Shown: piece after piece, positions 16,112-24,940 of the stretch
Numbering within the stretch: the first letter of the stretch is position 1
Layout: every line of letters begins with the position of its first letter
Assembly: GCF_004297105.1 (NCBI RefSeq)
Contig: NZ_SCVE01000012.1
Coordinates: 1 to 64,000 of the forward strand
Direction of reading: 5' to 3'
Length of the DNA stretch: 64,000 nucleotides
Origin: Herbiconiux sp.
GTDB lineage: Bacteria; Actinomycetota; Actinomycetes; Actinomycetales; Microbacteriaceae
Translations under genes and position numbers: made by a program
Notes under the pieces: model-generated
Databases searched by the model: none
What the model was told of the DNA's origin: nothing
Seen by the model: only the letters and a program-made list of their open reading frames with translations

Positions 16112-16930
16112 GTGACCACCGTGAGCCCGAAAACCGCCTCGCCCTACGAAGACCTGCTGCGTGACACTCTCGAGCACGGCACGCTGAAATCCGACCGCAC
16201 GGGCACCGGTACCCGGAGCGTCTTCGGCCGCCAGCTGCGGTTCGATCTCGCCGAGGGATTCCCGCTCATCACCACGAAGCGCGTGCACTTCAAGTCGATC
16301 GCCTATGAGCTGCTCTGGTTCCTGCGGGGCGAGGGCAACGTGCGCTGGCTGCAGGAGAACGGGGTCACGATCTGGGACGAGTGGGCCGACGAGAACGGCG
16401 AACTCGGCCCGGTGTACGGGGTGCAGTGGCGCTCGTGGCCGAACCCCGAGGGCGGTCAGATCGACCAGATCTCGCAGGTGATCGACACCATCCGCACCGA
16501 CCCCGACTCGCGCCGCATGATCGTCTCGGCCTGGAACGTGGCCGAGATCCCGCAGATGGCGCTCGCACCGTGCCACGCGCTCTTCCAGTTCTACGTGGCC
16601 GACGGCAAGCTCTCCTGCCAGCTCTACCAGCGCAGCGCCGACCTCTTTCTCGGCGTGCCCTTCAACATCGCGAGCTACGCCCTGCTCACGCACCTCATCG
16701 CGGCGCAGACGGGCCTCGGCGTGGGCGACTTCGTGTGGACGGGGGGCGACTGCCACATCTACGACAACCACGTCGATCAGGTGCGCACGCAGCTGGAGCG
16801 CGAGCCGTTCCCCGCTCCGACGCTGCACCTCACACGCGAGCGGGCCAGCATCTTCGACTACGAGTACGGCGACCTCGAGATCGTGGGTTACGAGCACCAC
16901 CCCGCCATCCGCGGAGCCGTCGCGGTATGA
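16112..16930 (+). CDS. thyA: Thymidylate synthase
   Basis: 272 residues from a GTG at 16112 ([19 protein letters not shown]). It is the classical ThyA: '[19 protein letters not shown]' (phosphate-binding Arg), '[31 protein letters not shown]', the catalytic Cys in '[14 protein letters not shown]', '[17 protein letters not shown]' and '[13 protein letters not shown]'. It converts dUMP and methylene-THF to dTMP and dihydrofolate. The stop overlaps the dihydrofolate reductase start (ATGA), so the enzyme that makes dihydrofolate is coupled to the one that recycles it. Confidence 0.98.
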   Translation: MTTVSPKTASPYEDLLRDTLEHGTLKSDRTGTGTRSVFGRQLRFDLAEGFPLITTKRVHFKSIAYELLWFLRGEGNVRWLQENGVTIWDEWADENGELGPVYGVQWRSWPNPEGGQIDQISQVIDTIRTDPDSRRMIVSAWNVAEIPQMALAPCHALFQFYVADGKLSCQLYQRSADLFLGVPFNIASYALLTHLIAAQTGLGVGDFVWTGGDCHIYDNHVDQVRTQLEREPFPAPTLHLTRERASIFDYEYGDLEIVGYEHHPAIRGAVAV

Positions 16931-17472
16931 GCGATTCGGGCAGCATCGCCGTCGCCCTCATCTGGGCCGAGGCCCGGAACGGCGTCATCGGCCACGACGG
17001 GTCGATCCCCTGGCACGTGCCCGAAGACCTCGCCCACTTCCGCGCGGTGACGGATGGCTCCACCGTGGTGATGGGCCGCCGCACCTGGGACTCGCTCCCG
17101 CCCCGCTTCCGCCCGCTGCCGGGACGGCGCAACGTCGTGGTCACGCGCCAGACCGGCTGGCACGCGGAGGGCGCCGTCGTCGCACACTCCCTTGAGGAGG
17201 CGCTGCGGGAGGCGGGCACGGGCGGCCACAGCACCACGTGGGTGATGGGTGGCGGAGAGATCTACCGTCAGGCGTTGCCGTTCGCAACCCGAGTGGAGAT
17301 CACGGAGGTCGACCTCACGATCGAGGGCGACACGCGGGCACCCGGACTCGGCGCCGACGGCTGGCACCGCACACCCACACCGCCGGCTGGCTGGCTGGAG
17401 TCGCGAAGCGGCATCCGCTACCGCTTCATCAGCTGCATCCGTACAACACCCGAGCTGATGCCGCCCGCCTGA
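16927..17472 (+). CDS. folA: Dihydrofolate reductase
   Basis: 181 residues. DHFR motifs in order: '[29 protein letters not shown]' (Ile-Pro-Trp and the catalytic acidic residue), '[15 protein letters not shown]', '[11 protein letters not shown]', and '[28 protein letters not shown]' (NADPH-binding GG). It reduces dihydrofolate with NADPH. The start overlaps the thyA stop by 4 bp, forming a thyA-folA operon. The C-terminal residues '[11 protein letters not shown]' extend a little beyond the usual end. It is convergent with the LexA-box gene, only 7 bp away, and no separate terminator is visible. Confidence 0.96.
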   Translation: MSDSGSIAVALIWAEARNGVIGHDGSIPWHVPEDLAHFRAVTDGSTVVMGRRTWDSLPPRFRPLPGRRNVVVTRQTGWHAEGAVVAHSLEEALREAGTGGHSTTWVMGGGEIYRQALPFATRVEITEVDLTIEGDTRAPGLGADGWHRTPTPPAGWLESRSGIRYRFISCIRTTPELMPPA

Positions 17473-17479
17473 GCGCCGT

Positions 17480-17737
17480 TCACTCGTAGACGTGCGCCAC
17501 GGTCCAGTGCGGTGTGCCGTGCTGCCGCACCAGATCGAACACATGGCTGACCCCGGCCTCGTCGGTGGCCTGGAACCGCCACGCCGCGAAGTCGGGTGCA
17601 TGCGTGCCCCAGTAGAGCCCCTCGGGCTCCGTGGGGCGATCGCTCACCCGCCATCGCCGCCCGTGCCACATCATGCGGATCGGTACGGCCTCGGAGAACC
17701 ACAGCACAGCGGTCTCGGTCAGATCGATGGTGCTCAT
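17480..17737 (-). CDS. Small DUF6504-like protein, probably SOS-induced
   Basis: 85 residues, 'MSTIDLTETAVLWFSEAVPIRMMWHGRRWRV...' ending 'FDLVRQHGTPHWTVAHVYE'. The 'P-I-R-x-x-W-x-G-R-x-W-x-V' start and 'FDLVRQHG...W...VYE' end resemble small actinobacterial DUF6504 proteins, which are often near the ImuB/DnaE2 damage polymerases. A near-perfect LexA box ends 13 bp before the start codon. No polymerase gene lies beside it here, so the gene appears to be a stand-alone member of the SOS regulon. The family name is a pattern judgement; the LexA control is the stronger claim. Confidence 0.7.
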   Translation of the reverse strand: MSTIDLTETAVLWFSEAVPIRMMWHGRRWRVSDRPTEPEGLYWGTHAPDFAAWRFQATDEAGVSHVFDLVRQHGTPHWTVAHVYE

Positions 17738-17749
17738 GCACGCCTCCAG

Positions 17750-17773
17750 ACATTCGAAAGTATGTTCGAATGT
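17750..17773. promoter_or_regulatory. LexA (SOS) box
   Basis: A 24-bp palindrome ACATTCGAA-AGTATG-TTCGAATGT. Its core TCGAAAGTATGTTCGA matches the actinobacterial LexA consensus TCGAAC-N4-GTTCGA at 11 of 12 positions. It lies just upstream of the minus-strand DUF6504-like gene and would repress it until DNA damage. No plus-strand gene starts nearby. Confidence 0.88.
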
Positions 17774-17828
17774 CCATCATGAGCCCTGTCGATGCGACAC
17801 GCCAAGAACGGGCGTACGGTCGCATGAA

Positions 17829-17869
17829 GAAGCGGAGAGCGAGACCGGGATAGGGTCGCTCTCCGCTTC
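17829..17869 (-). terminator. Strong hairpin terminator downstream of msrBA
   Basis: A perfect 14-bp stem GAAGCGGAGAGCGA / TCGCTCTCCGCTTC with a 13-base loop. It lies about 70 bp after the msrA stop on the minus strand and also shields the LexA-controlled gene from read-through. A second hairpin at 17900-17924 (8-bp stem CGAGGGGG/CCCCCTCG) sits closer to msrA and may act with it. Confidence 0.8.
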
Positions 17870-17939
17870 ATCACGATGATATCGGCCGGGATTCTCCGCC
17901 GAGGGGGCTTGACTCTCCCCCTCGATGGCCGCTAGCGGA

Positions 17940-18479
17940 CTAGCTCGCGGCGGACGCCGATGTCGCCTCCTGCGAGCGCCGCGGCAGGGTCCAGCCCGGC
18001 CGCACGTAGTGGCAGGTGTACCCGTTGGGGTAGCGCTCGAGGTAGTCCTGGTGCTCGGGCTCGGCCTCCCAGAACGCACCCGCCGGGCTCACCTCGGTCA
18101 CGACCTTGCCCGGCCAGAGACCCGAGGCGTCGACATCCGCGATGGTGTCCTCGGCCACGGCCCGCTGGTCGGCGTTCTCGTAGAAGATGCCGGAGCGGTA
18201 GCTGGTGCCCACGTCATTGCCCTGGCGGTTCTTGGTCGACGGGTCGTGGATCTGGAAGAAGAACTCCAGCAGCTCGCGGTAGCTCGTTCGCGTGGGATCG
18301 TAGGTGATCTCGATCGCCTCGGCATGGCTCCCGTGGTTGCGGTACGTGGCGTTCGGCACATCGCCGCCCGTGTAGCCGACGCGGGTGTCGAGCACGCCAG
18401 GGCGCCGGCGGATCAAGTCCTCCATGCCCCAGAAACAGCCGCCGGCGAGGATCGCCTTCTCGGTGGTGGTGGTCGTCAT
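17940..18479 (-). CDS. msrA: Peptide-methionine (S)-S-oxide reductase
   Basis: 179 residues. The catalytic motif '[14 protein letters not shown]' (Cys in GCFWG) is followed by '[25 protein letters not shown]', '[12 protein letters not shown]', '[19 protein letters not shown]' and '[19 protein letters not shown]', the usual MsrA order. It reduces methionine-S-sulfoxide in proteins using thioredoxin. No signal peptide is present, so it is cytoplasmic. The start overlaps the msrB stop by 4 bp, which makes an msrB-msrA operon able to repair both sulfoxide epimers. Confidence 0.96.
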   Translation of the reverse strand: MTTTTTEKAILAGGCFWGMEDLIRRRPGVLDTRVGYTGGDVPNATYRNHGSHAEAIEITYDPTRTSYRELLEFFFQIHDPSTKNRQGNDVGTSYRSGIFYENADQRAVAEDTIADVDASGLWPGKVVTEVSPAGAFWEAEPEHQDYLERYPNGYTCHYVRPGWTLPRRSQEATSASAAS

Positions 18480-18937
18480 CGTGCGTTCTCCTTGGTGTCG
18501 AAAAGTGCGGTGAAGTCGCCGTAGCCCTCGGCCTCGAGATCCTCGAGCGCCACGAAGCGCAGCGCGGCGGAGTTGATGCAGTAGCGCAACCCGCCCGCCT
18601 CGCGCGGCCCGTCGGGGAAGACGTGCCCGAGATGGCTGTCACCGTGGGTCGAACGAACCTCGGTGCGTGCCATCCCCCAGCTGCGGTCGGTCTTCTCGAC
18701 CACATTGCTGCGATCGATCGGGGCGGTGAAGCTCGGCCAGCCCGATCCGCTGTCGTACTTGTCGACGGATGCGAACAGCGGCTCTCCCGACACGACATCG
18801 ACGTAGATGCCGGGCTGGTGATTGTCCCAGTACTCGTTGCGGAACGCGGGCTCGGTCTGGTCGTCCTGCGTCACACGGAACTGCTGGCGGGTGAGGCGGG
18901 AAATCGCCTCGGGGGTCTTGCGGTACTCCTGTGTCAC
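18476..18937 (-). CDS. msrB: Peptide-methionine (R)-S-oxide reductase
   Basis: 153 residues from the GTG at 18937 ([23 protein letters not shown]...), which has GAGGAG just upstream. The frame runs further, but the added part has no MsrB character. Motifs: '[20 protein letters not shown]', 'DSGSGWPSF', '[18 protein letters not shown]' and the catalytic Cys in '[11 protein letters not shown]'. The Cys pairs that bind zinc in many MsrB proteins are absent (for example D-S-G-S-G in place of C-G-S-G), so this is the zinc-free form. It reduces methionine-R-sulfoxide and is coupled to msrA by ATGA overlap. Confidence 0.95.
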   Translation of the reverse strand: MTQEYRKTPEAISRLTRQQFRVTQDDQTEPAFRNEYWDNHQPGIYVDVVSGEPLFASVDKYDSGSGWPSFTAPIDRSNVVEKTDRSWGMARTEVRSTHGDSHLGHVFPDGPREAGGLRYCINSAALRFVALEDLEAEGYGDFTALFDTKENAR

Positions 18938-18986
18938 GGTGAAGCTCCTCGGGGTTTCGCGCCACTGGATGCGGCGGTCATTGACT

Positions 18987-19000
18987 AGAACGTCCGTTCT
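18987..19000. promoter_or_regulatory. Operator-like palindrome upstream of msrBA
   Basis: A perfect inverted repeat AGAACG-TC-CGTTCT located 50 bp upstream of the msrB start. It has the AACGNNCGTT centre common to TetR-family operators. No regulator gene is adjacent, so the protein that would bind is unknown. Confidence 0.45.
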
Positions 19001-19121
19001 TCCCGTTTTGGTCCCGAGCGGTTCGGCTCTCAGCTGAATCCCAGCCTCAGTCCGGTCTCCTCCGCCCAGCACGCCGGGACGGTCGGGTGCGGAGGAGACC
19101 ACGCCCGACCGACCACGGCGT

Positions 19122-19310
19122 TCACACGAGGTCGGGGTCACCGCCCGGGCGCACCGGTGAATCGTCGCGGATGTCGATCCGCACGGCTCCCTCCGCCGTC
19201 TCCGACACGTCGATGCGGGGTCGCGCGTCGTCGTCGGTCGACTTCGGCGCGGCGGTGAGCTGATCGCGCCGCTTCTCCTCGGCGGAGCGCTCGCCCGCGG
19301 ACTCCGTCAC
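19122..19310 (-). CDS. Small hydrophilic hypothetical protein
   Basis: 62 residues from a GTG at 19310: '[21 protein letters not shown]' then '[30 protein letters not shown]'. The GTG overlaps the stop of the upstream membrane-protein gene (GTGA), which favours real coupled translation. It is strongly charged, with no membrane segment or recognisable domain. Confidence is limited by its size. Confidence 0.5.
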   Translation of the reverse strand: MTESAGERSAEEKRRDQLTAAPKSTDDDARPRIDVSETAEGAVRIDIRDDSPVRPGGDPDLV

Positions 19311-19552
19311 TCTTCCTGCTTCAGGGCGATCCCGATGGCGAAGAACGTCGGCGCCCAGTGGCCGATGAAGATGCCCCAACGGTCGGACTGCGCCTTGTCG
19401 TCGCTCTTCTTGCCGCGCGACACGAGCCACGCGACCAGCGAGATCACGATCGAGGCGAAGCCCGCCAGGTAGGCGTGCTTGCTCTGGATGCCGAGATCGT
19501 GCACGAACTCGATGGGGTCGAAACCGACCTTCTGGATGTCTTTCTTGGCCAT
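19307..19552 (-). CDS. Small two-helix membrane protein
   Basis: 81 residues from the ATG at 19552 (MAKKDIQKVGFDPIEFVHDLGIQSKHAYLAG...). Two hydrophobic stretches, 'AYLAGFASIVISLVAWLVS' and 'WGIFIGHWAPTFFAIGIAL', are separated by a basic/acidic loop 'RGKKSDDKAQSDR', giving a hairpin in the membrane with both ends probably cytoplasmic. An upstream in-frame Met at 19588 exists but is less likely. No function is recognised. It is coupled to the small hydrophilic gene downstream. Confidence 0.65.
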   Translation of the reverse strand: MAKKDIQKVGFDPIEFVHDLGIQSKHAYLAGFASIVISLVAWLVSRGKKSDDKAQSDRWGIFIGHWAPTFFAIGIALKQEE

Positions 19553-19628
19553 GGGGTTTCCTCTCGAAGCGGGCACGAAGCGTCCCACTCCACAGCCTGC
19601 TCCCGACCGCTCCGCGGGAGAAGGGGCC

Positions 19629-21101
19629 TCAGGCCGTCAGCGCGATGTACTTCTCCTCGAGGAACTCCAGAATGCCCTCGCTCGACCCCTCCCGGCCGAG
19701 TCCGCTCTGCTTCACACCGCCGAACGGCGCCGCCGGGTCGCTCACCACGCCACGGTTGATCGCCACCATCCCCGCCTCCAGCCGCCCGGCGACCGCGATC
19801 GCCTCGCGCTCCTCGCCGAACACGTACGCCATGAGCCCGAAGATCGTGTCGTTGGCCATCCATACGGCCTCGTCGACGTCATCGAAGCGCACCACGGCGG
19901 TGACCGGCCCGAAGATCTCGTTCTCGGTGATGTCCGACCCGTGGCGCACGCCCGCCACCAGGGTCGCGTCGTAGAACGCGCCGGACTCCGAGCTGTGGCC
20001 GCCCTGCACGATCGTGGCGCCGTCCTGCACGGCGGAGTCGACGAGAGCGGCCACCTTGTCGCGTTCGCGCACCGAGACGAGCGACCCCAGCTGATTGGCA
20101 TGATCGAGCCCCGGGCCGACACGGAGGCTGCGCAGCTCCTTCGCCATCCGTTCGACGAACTCGTCGTGCAGAGAGGAGTGAACATAGAAGCGATTCGCCG
20201 CGGTGCAGGCTGACCCGCCGTTGCGCATCTTGGCGAGCAGGGACTCGCGCACCGTGAGGTCGAGATCGGCCCCCGGCAGCACGATCACCGGCGCGTTGCC
20301 ACCGAGCTCCATCGAGGCGCTCACCACGGTGTCGGCGCAGGCATGAAGCAGCTCGCGGCCCACCTCCGTGGAGCCCGTGAACGACAGCTTGCGAACCGCC
20401 GGGTGGGCGAGCATCTCGGCCACGATGGGCCCGGTGCGCTCCGGTGTGACGAGGTTGACGACACCCTCGGGGAAGCCGACCCGGCGAAGCACGTCGACGA
20501 CGTACGCGGCGGTCAGCGGTGTCTCACGAGCCGGCTTCAGGATGACCGTGCACCCCGCGGCGAGCGCCGGCGCGAGCTTGCGGGTGGCCATCGCGGCCGG
20601 GAAGTTCCAGGGCGTGATCAGCAGCGACACACCGATCGGCTTGCGGTCGACCACGATGCGCTTGTCGCCCCCGGGCGAGAGCCGGTATTCCCCCGGAATG
20701 CGCACGGCCTCCTCGGCGAACCATCGGAAGAACTCTTTCGCGTAGTTCGCCTCGCCGATGGCGTCGGCGTACGACTTTCCGTTCTCACGGATCATGATCT
20801 CGGCGAACAGCTCCACCTCGTCGGTCAAGACCTCGTAGGCCGCGCGCAGCAGCTCGCTCCGCTGCCTCGGCGCGGTGGCTGCCCATGACGCCTGGGCGCC
20901 CGCCGCGGCTTCGACCGCCTCGAGGCAGTCCTCCCTGCTGGCGATGGCGAAGGAGGCGATGGTGCTGCCGTCGGAGGGATCGATGACAGGGAAGGTCGCG
21001 CCCTCCGAGCCGGCTCGCCATCGCCCATCGATGAACAGCTCGGCGATGAGCGATCCGGACGACGGACCGGATGAGGCGGGGGTGTTCGTCGTGGTGGTCA
21101 T
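19629..21101 (-). CDS. NAD(P)-dependent aldehyde dehydrogenase (succinate-semialdehyde type)
   Basis: 490 residues, a full ALDH. 'GVSLLITPWNFPAAMATRKLAPALAAGCTVILKPA' binds the cofactor, 'LSFTGSTEVGRELL' is the Rossmann turn, Glu in 'SMELGGNAPVIV' is the general base and Cys in 'NGGSACTAANRFYV' is the nucleophile. The end 'PFGGVKQSGLGREG' is typical of the GabD/SSADH group. It would oxidise an aldehyde produced by the aldolase and dehydrogenases of this operon. It is the last gene of the seven-gene leftward operon and overlaps the Fe-ADH stop by 4 bp. Confidence 0.92.
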   Translation of the reverse strand: MTTTTNTPASSGPSSGSLIAELFIDGRWRAGSEGATFPVIDPSDGSTIASFAIASREDCLEAVEAAAGAQASWAATAPRQRSELLRAAYEVLTDEVELFAEIMIRENGKSYADAIGEANYAKEFFRWFAEEAVRIPGEYRLSPGGDKRIVVDRKPIGVSLLITPWNFPAAMATRKLAPALAAGCTVILKPARETPLTAAYVVDVLRRVGFPEGVVNLVTPERTGPIVAEMLAHPAVRKLSFTGSTEVGRELLHACADTVVSASMELGGNAPVIVLPGADLDLTVRESLLAKMRNGGSACTAANRFYVHSSLHDEFVERMAKELRSLRVGPGLDHANQLGSLVSVRERDKVAALVDSAVQDGATIVQGGHSSESGAFYDATLVAGVRHGSDITENEIFGPVTAVVRFDDVDEAVWMANDTIFGLMAYVFGEEREAIAVAGRLEAGMVAINRGVVSDPAAPFGGVKQSGLGREGSSEGILEFLEEKYIALTA

Positions 21102-22396
21102 GATCTGGCTCCCGGGGTTCGGCGGCCGCGGTCGGCCGGGTCGGCGATGAGGGTGCGATCGCCCGCGTGGGCGGCCTCGAGGATCGTGAGGAGGGTCTGC
21201 GGATGCGACCCGATCGGTGACATGTCGACGAGGCGCTTCGAGCGCAGGGCGAGTTCGGCGATGCGCGGAAGGTCATCCTGTGCGACTCCGATGTCGGCGA
21301 GCCCCCGGGGGATGCCGATGGTGTGGCACAGCTCCGCCACCCGGTCGACGGCGTCGTGCGCCGCGATCGAGGGGTCGCTCTCCGACCCGCCGAGGGCGGC
21401 GTCGATCGCCGCAAGCCTGAGCGGGATGACAGGCACGCACGCCTGCAGCACGTAGGGGATCATCAGGCCGGTGCCGAGCCCGTGCGGCGTCTTCGTGATC
21501 GCACCGATCGGGTACTGCAGGGCGTGCGAGAGATGGGTGCCGCTCGGCCCGAACGACATACCGGCCAACAGGCTCCCGTAGGCCACCTGGGCGCGTGCTT
21601 CGCGATCGCCTCCGTCGGCGACTGCTCGCGCCAGGTTCGGCGCGATCTGCCTCACGGCCTCGAGCGCGAGATGGCCGGCGAACAGGTTGTGACCGGTGAA
21701 GACCGGCAGGGTCTCCGACCAGTCGACCGGGAGCACGGCGGCGGTGTACGACTCCAGGGCGTGCACGAGGGCATCGATGCCGGCGAAGGCCGTGACCGAC
21801 GCCGGCGCGCCGAGGGTCAGCTCCGGGTCGACGACCGCTGCGACGGGGATGAGGTAGGGGCTCGAGATCCCGATCTTCATCTCCTGAGCCGGGTCGGAGA
21901 CGACTGCGACAGGAGTGACCTCCGACCCGGTGCCCGCCGTGGTGGGTACCGCCACGATCGGCAGCACCGGGCCAGGAACCTTGTTCTCGCCGTAGTACGC
22001 ACCGAGCGGACCGCCGTGCGCCACGAGAAGGGCGATGAGCTTTGCCGCATCGAGCGCACTCCCGCCGCCGTACGCGAGCACGACGTCGGGCGAGAAGCTC
22101 GCCGCCACCGTCCCGGATGCGGTGAGCGAGTCCACGGGCAGCTCCGGCAGCACCTCGGTGTGCACCTCGACGGTGAACCCGTCGGCGATCAGCTCGTCGT
22201 GCAGCCGCACGAACTCGGGTGAGCCCGCGAGGAAGGGGTCGACCACCGCGAACACCCTGCGGCCGTGCTCGGCCAGGATCGTGCGAAGCTGCCGACGCAC
22301 CCCGTAGCCGAAGTGGATGCGGGACGGGAGCCTCAGCGTGCCCGTCTCGTGCAGCTCCCCGCTCCTCCGGCGGTCGGAGTCCGTGTCCCTAAGCAC
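21098..22396 (-). CDS. Iron-containing alcohol dehydrogenase
   Basis: 432 residues from a GTG at 22396 overlapping the SDR stop; the frame is open slightly further. Family III ADH motifs: 'RIHFGYGVRRQL', 'VVLAYGGGSALDAAKLIAL' (GGGSxxD cofactor motif), 'PIVAVPTTAGTGSEVTPVAVV', 'AFAGIDALVHALESYTA' (metal-binding Asp/His) and 'GTHLSHALQYPIGAITKTPHG' (metal-binding His). It interconverts an alcohol or 2-hydroxy acid and its carbonyl form. Its position between an SDR and an aldehyde dehydrogenase fits stepwise oxidation of an aldolase product. Maleylacetate reductase is a related alternative. Confidence 0.9.
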   Translation of the reverse strand: MLRDTDSDRRRSGELHETGTLRLPSRIHFGYGVRRQLRTILAEHGRRVFAVVDPFLAGSPEFVRLHDELIADGFTVEVHTEVLPELPVDSLTASGTVAASFSPDVVLAYGGGSALDAAKLIALLVAHGGPLGAYYGENKVPGPVLPIVAVPTTAGTGSEVTPVAVVSDPAQEMKIGISSPYLIPVAAVVDPELTLGAPASVTAFAGIDALVHALESYTAAVLPVDWSETLPVFTGHNLFAGHLALEAVRQIAPNLARAVADGGDREARAQVAYGSLLAGMSFGPSGTHLSHALQYPIGAITKTPHGLGTGLMIPYVLQACVPVIPLRLAAIDAALGGSESDPSIAAHDAVDRVAELCHTIGIPRGLADIGVAQDDLPRIAELALRSKRLVDMSPIGSHPQTLLTILEAAHAGDRTLIADPADRGRRTPGARS

Positions 22397-23159
22397 TGAA
22401 TCCTCCGTCCACCGGCAGAACCACGCCGCTGACATGGCTGGCGAGATCGCTCATCAGCCACGCCGCGGCCTCGCCCACCTCGGCGCCGGTGCCGGCCTTG
22501 CGCAGAGGGGTGGCGGCGATCCGCGCCTCGACTCCCCCGGGGATCGCGATGCGGGTCTGTTCGAGCATCGGCGTCTCGGTGGGCCCCGGGGCGAGCGCGT
22601 TCACCCGCACACCGAGGGGCCCGTTGTCGTGGGCCGCCGTGCGCGTCAGGCCGATCACGGCGTGCTTCGTGGCCTGGTAGGCGCCCATGCCCGAGCTGCC
22701 TCGTAGTCCGCCGATGCTGCTCACGTTCACGATCGAGCCCGTGCCCGCCTGGCGCATCACCCGCAATTCCTCGCGCAGGCACAGCCAGACACCCTTGACG
22801 TTCACCGCGAGAATTCGGTCGAAGGCCTCCTCCGACACCTCGTCGAGGCGGCCGCCCTGTGTGAGCCCGGCGTTGTTGAACGCTCCATCGAGGCGACCGA
22901 ACCGGTCGACCGCCGCGTCGACGACCCGCGCGACATCCCGTCCCGAGCTGATGTCACCGACCGCCCACGCGGCGTCGAAGCCCGCCGCGGTGAGCCCGTC
23001 GGCCGTCTCCCTGAGCGGTCCCTCGGTGCGCGCCACGAGCATGACGGATGCCCCGTGCCCGGCGAAGACCCGGGCCGCGTCGGCCCCGATGCCCGCGCTC
23101 GCGCCCACGACGAGCACGACCTTGCCGTGCAGCATCCGGGTGTGGTCATGGTCTGTCAT
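22389..23159 (-). CDS. Short-chain dehydrogenase/reductase
   Basis: 256 residues, classical SDR. The cofactor motif is 'VVLVVGASAGIGADAARVF' (variant G-A-S-A-G-I-G). 'DGAFNNAGL' is the NNAG motif, Ser in 'GSIVNVSSIGGLRGSSG', and Tyr-x-x-x-Lys in 'MGAYQATKHAVIGL' complete the catalytic set. The end 'HVSGVVLPVDGGFSA' is canonical. It oxidises or reduces a hydroxyl/keto group with NAD(P). The stop overlaps the Fe-ADH start by 8 bp. It is the fifth gene of the leftward catabolic operon. Confidence 0.92.
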   Translation of the reverse strand: MTDHDHTRMLHGKVVLVVGASAGIGADAARVFAGHGASVMLVARTEGPLRETADGLTAAGFDAAWAVGDISSGRDVARVVDAAVDRFGRLDGAFNNAGLTQGGRLDEVSEEAFDRILAVNVKGVWLCLREELRVMRQAGTGSIVNVSSIGGLRGSSGMGAYQATKHAVIGLTRTAAHDNGPLGVRVNALAPGPTETPMLEQTRIAIPGGVEARIAATPLRKAGTGAEVGEAAAWLMSDLASHVSGVVLPVDGGFSA

Positions 23160-23209
23160 TGCTGTTCCTCTCGAGTGGTGCTGAATCGATTGTGATCGCG
23201 GTCGGCGAT

Positions 23210-24001
23210 TCAGTCATACGACACCGTGCGACCCTCCCGCACGGCAGCCGCCGCCGCAGCGCCGAGCAAGCTCGCATCGTTGCTCATCAGGGTGAACCGG
23301 TAGCCCGCGTCCACCGCCGCCTGGACGGAGGCCGCGGTCGCGCCACCGGCGTTGCCGATCGGCACGCCCACGGCGAGGGTGTCGCGGATCGCGTCGGCGA
23401 TCAGGCCCACGACCGCGGGATCGTCTTCGCTGCGGCCCTCGCTCGTCGACAGATCGGCCGCGCCGATCAGCAGCGCATCCACCCCGTCGACCGAGGCGAT
23501 GGCACCCGCCTCGCGGGCCGCGGTCGCGCTCTCGATCTGTGCGATCAAGACCACCTCCTCCTGACCGAAACGGAGGTACTCCTCGCGTGGCAGAGCCCCC
23601 CACGCGCCCGCGCGGCTCGTGCCGCCCACCCCTCGGGTGCCCCGCGGGGGGAACCGCACGGCCGCCGCAGCGGCCTGCGCCTCGGCCACGGTGTCGACGT
23701 GCGGCAGCATGATGCCCTCGGCGCCCGCATCGAGCACGCGCTGCACCACCCCGGAGTCGAGGGACGGGATGCGCACGATGGGCGACACACCCGCGAACAG
23801 GGCGACGCCGATCTGTCGGTAGGCCGACTCGATACTCATCGCCGAGTGCTCCAGATCGATGACCGCGAAGTCGAAGCCCGCCAGCGCGATCAGCTCCATG
23901 CTCTCCATGGCCGGGATCTTCACCCAGGTGCCGATGGCCGGCCCATGCGGCCTGGCCAACGCCGCTCTGAACAGGCTCGAGGGCCTGGGAAGCGCGGTCA
24001 T
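23210..24001 (-). CDS. HpcH/HpaI-family (class II pyruvate-type) aldolase
   Basis: 263 residues from the ATG at 24001, which overlaps the stop of the cupin gene. Key blocks: 'GTWVKIPAMESMELIALAGFDFAVIDLEHSAMS' (Asp-Leu-Glu-His), 'IVRIPSLDSGVVQRVLDAGAEGIMLPHVDTVAEA', 'VVLIAQIESATA' (metal-binding Glu) and 'DALLIGAADLSTSEG' (metal-binding Asp). Members cleave 4-hydroxy-2-oxo acids to pyruvate plus an aldehyde, or citryl/malyl-CoA-type esters. The aldehyde could feed the SDR, ADH and ALDH genes just downstream. The exact substrate is unknown. Confidence 0.9.
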   Translation of the reverse strand: MTALPRPSSLFRAALARPHGPAIGTWVKIPAMESMELIALAGFDFAVIDLEHSAMSIESAYRQIGVALFAGVSPIVRIPSLDSGVVQRVLDAGAEGIMLPHVDTVAEAQAAAAAVRFPPRGTRGVGGTSRAGAWGALPREEYLRFGQEEVVLIAQIESATAAREAGAIASVDGVDALLIGAADLSTSEGRSEDDPAVVGLIADAIRDTLAVGVPIGNAGGATAASVQAAVDAGYRFTLMSNDASLLGAAAAAAVREGRTVSYD

Positions 24002-24912
24002 TTCGACGGATAGTCGTCGGCGTTGAGCACCCAGCCCGAAGCCGAGAAGTCCTCTCGCGGAGGCGAGAAGATGTCCAACAGCTGCTGGTGGGGCCCGACA
24101 CCCTGGGTGGTGTGAACGGTGGGTGGAGGGATGATGCAGATCGACGGAGTGCCGATCTCGCGGTGCTCGTCGGGCCGCCACCTCGCGGAGTCGGGCCCCC
24201 AGGGATAGCGGATGTGGTGCACGAAGCGGCCCTTCACGCCGAAGGAGATCTGCTCGAAGTCGTCGTGGTGGTGGGGGGAGAGCTTGTGCTCGTTGCGCGG
24301 CGCCGGCTCCTCGGCCAGAAAATTCACCATCAGGTTGGTCGTGCGGAAGATGCGGCCGAAGCGGCCCTCGGTGATCGGCGTCTCCGACAGGGGGTAGACG
24401 CGCAGGGCGAAGCCACCGACGGGATCAGGCCACGGCACGAGCGGCGTGGCCCGCCCATCGGGCTCGGCGTAGGCCTGCGCATTGAGTGCCGATTCGCGCA
24501 GCTGCTCGTCGACACGCGAGAACACACGGATGAGCGGCCCGTCGGCAACGACTTCGATCCGGCTGTCGCCCGGCGGAACGACGACGAATGCCTCCTCGTC
24601 GACCTCCACGTGGGCGTCACCCGCGGTCACCCGCAGGGGTGCGCTCTCCGAATACATCAGCACCGCGTACTCGTCGGGCTGCCCGATGCGCACGAAAACC
24701 TCTCCCGCCTTCGCGTCGGTATAGGCGATCACGAGGTTCGCGGCGCGCGCGATCCACGTGCGACTGCCGGCCTCACCCACCTCTGTGGGCTCGGTGTCGT
24801 GGAAGGCGATCCACTGCGAGGGCTTGATGGGGGTGGACGGGTCGACCGCACGCGCCGGGGCGGTCGGGGCGGCGAGCCGTGAACGGATGTCGTCGTCGGC
24901 ATACATCGTCAT
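23998..24912 (-). CDS. Cupin-domain protein of the catabolic operon
   Basis: 304 residues from the ATG at 24912 (or 24906, MYADDDIRS). The N-terminal half ends in a cupin-like strand set 'DAHVEVDEEAFVVVPPGDSRIEV'. The C-terminal half carries the metal-binding pattern 'NEHKLSPHHHDDFEQISFGVKGRF' followed by 'IGTPSICIIPPPTVHTTQGVG', so it is a bicupin with His/Glu ligands in the second barrel. Bicupins act as isomerases, dioxygenases or decarboxylases. It overlaps the aldolase gene (ATGA), implying tight coupling. Function is open; an isomerase like 5-deoxyglucuronate isomerase is one option. Confidence 0.78.
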   Translation of the reverse strand: MTMYADDDIRSRLAAPTAPARAVDPSTPIKPSQWIAFHDTEPTEVGEAGSRTWIARAANLVIAYTDAKAGEVFVRIGQPDEYAVLMYSESAPLRVTAGDAHVEVDEEAFVVVPPGDSRIEVVADGPLIRVFSRVDEQLRESALNAQAYAEPDGRATPLVPWPDPVGGFALRVYPLSETPITEGRFGRIFRTTNLMVNFLAEEPAPRNEHKLSPHHHDDFEQISFGVKGRFVHHIRYPWGPDSARWRPDEHREIGTPSICIIPPPTVHTTQGVGPHQQLLDIFSPPREDFSASGWVLNADDYPSK

Positions 24913-24940
24913 CTTCGTGATCCTTGTCGTTCGTGTCGTC

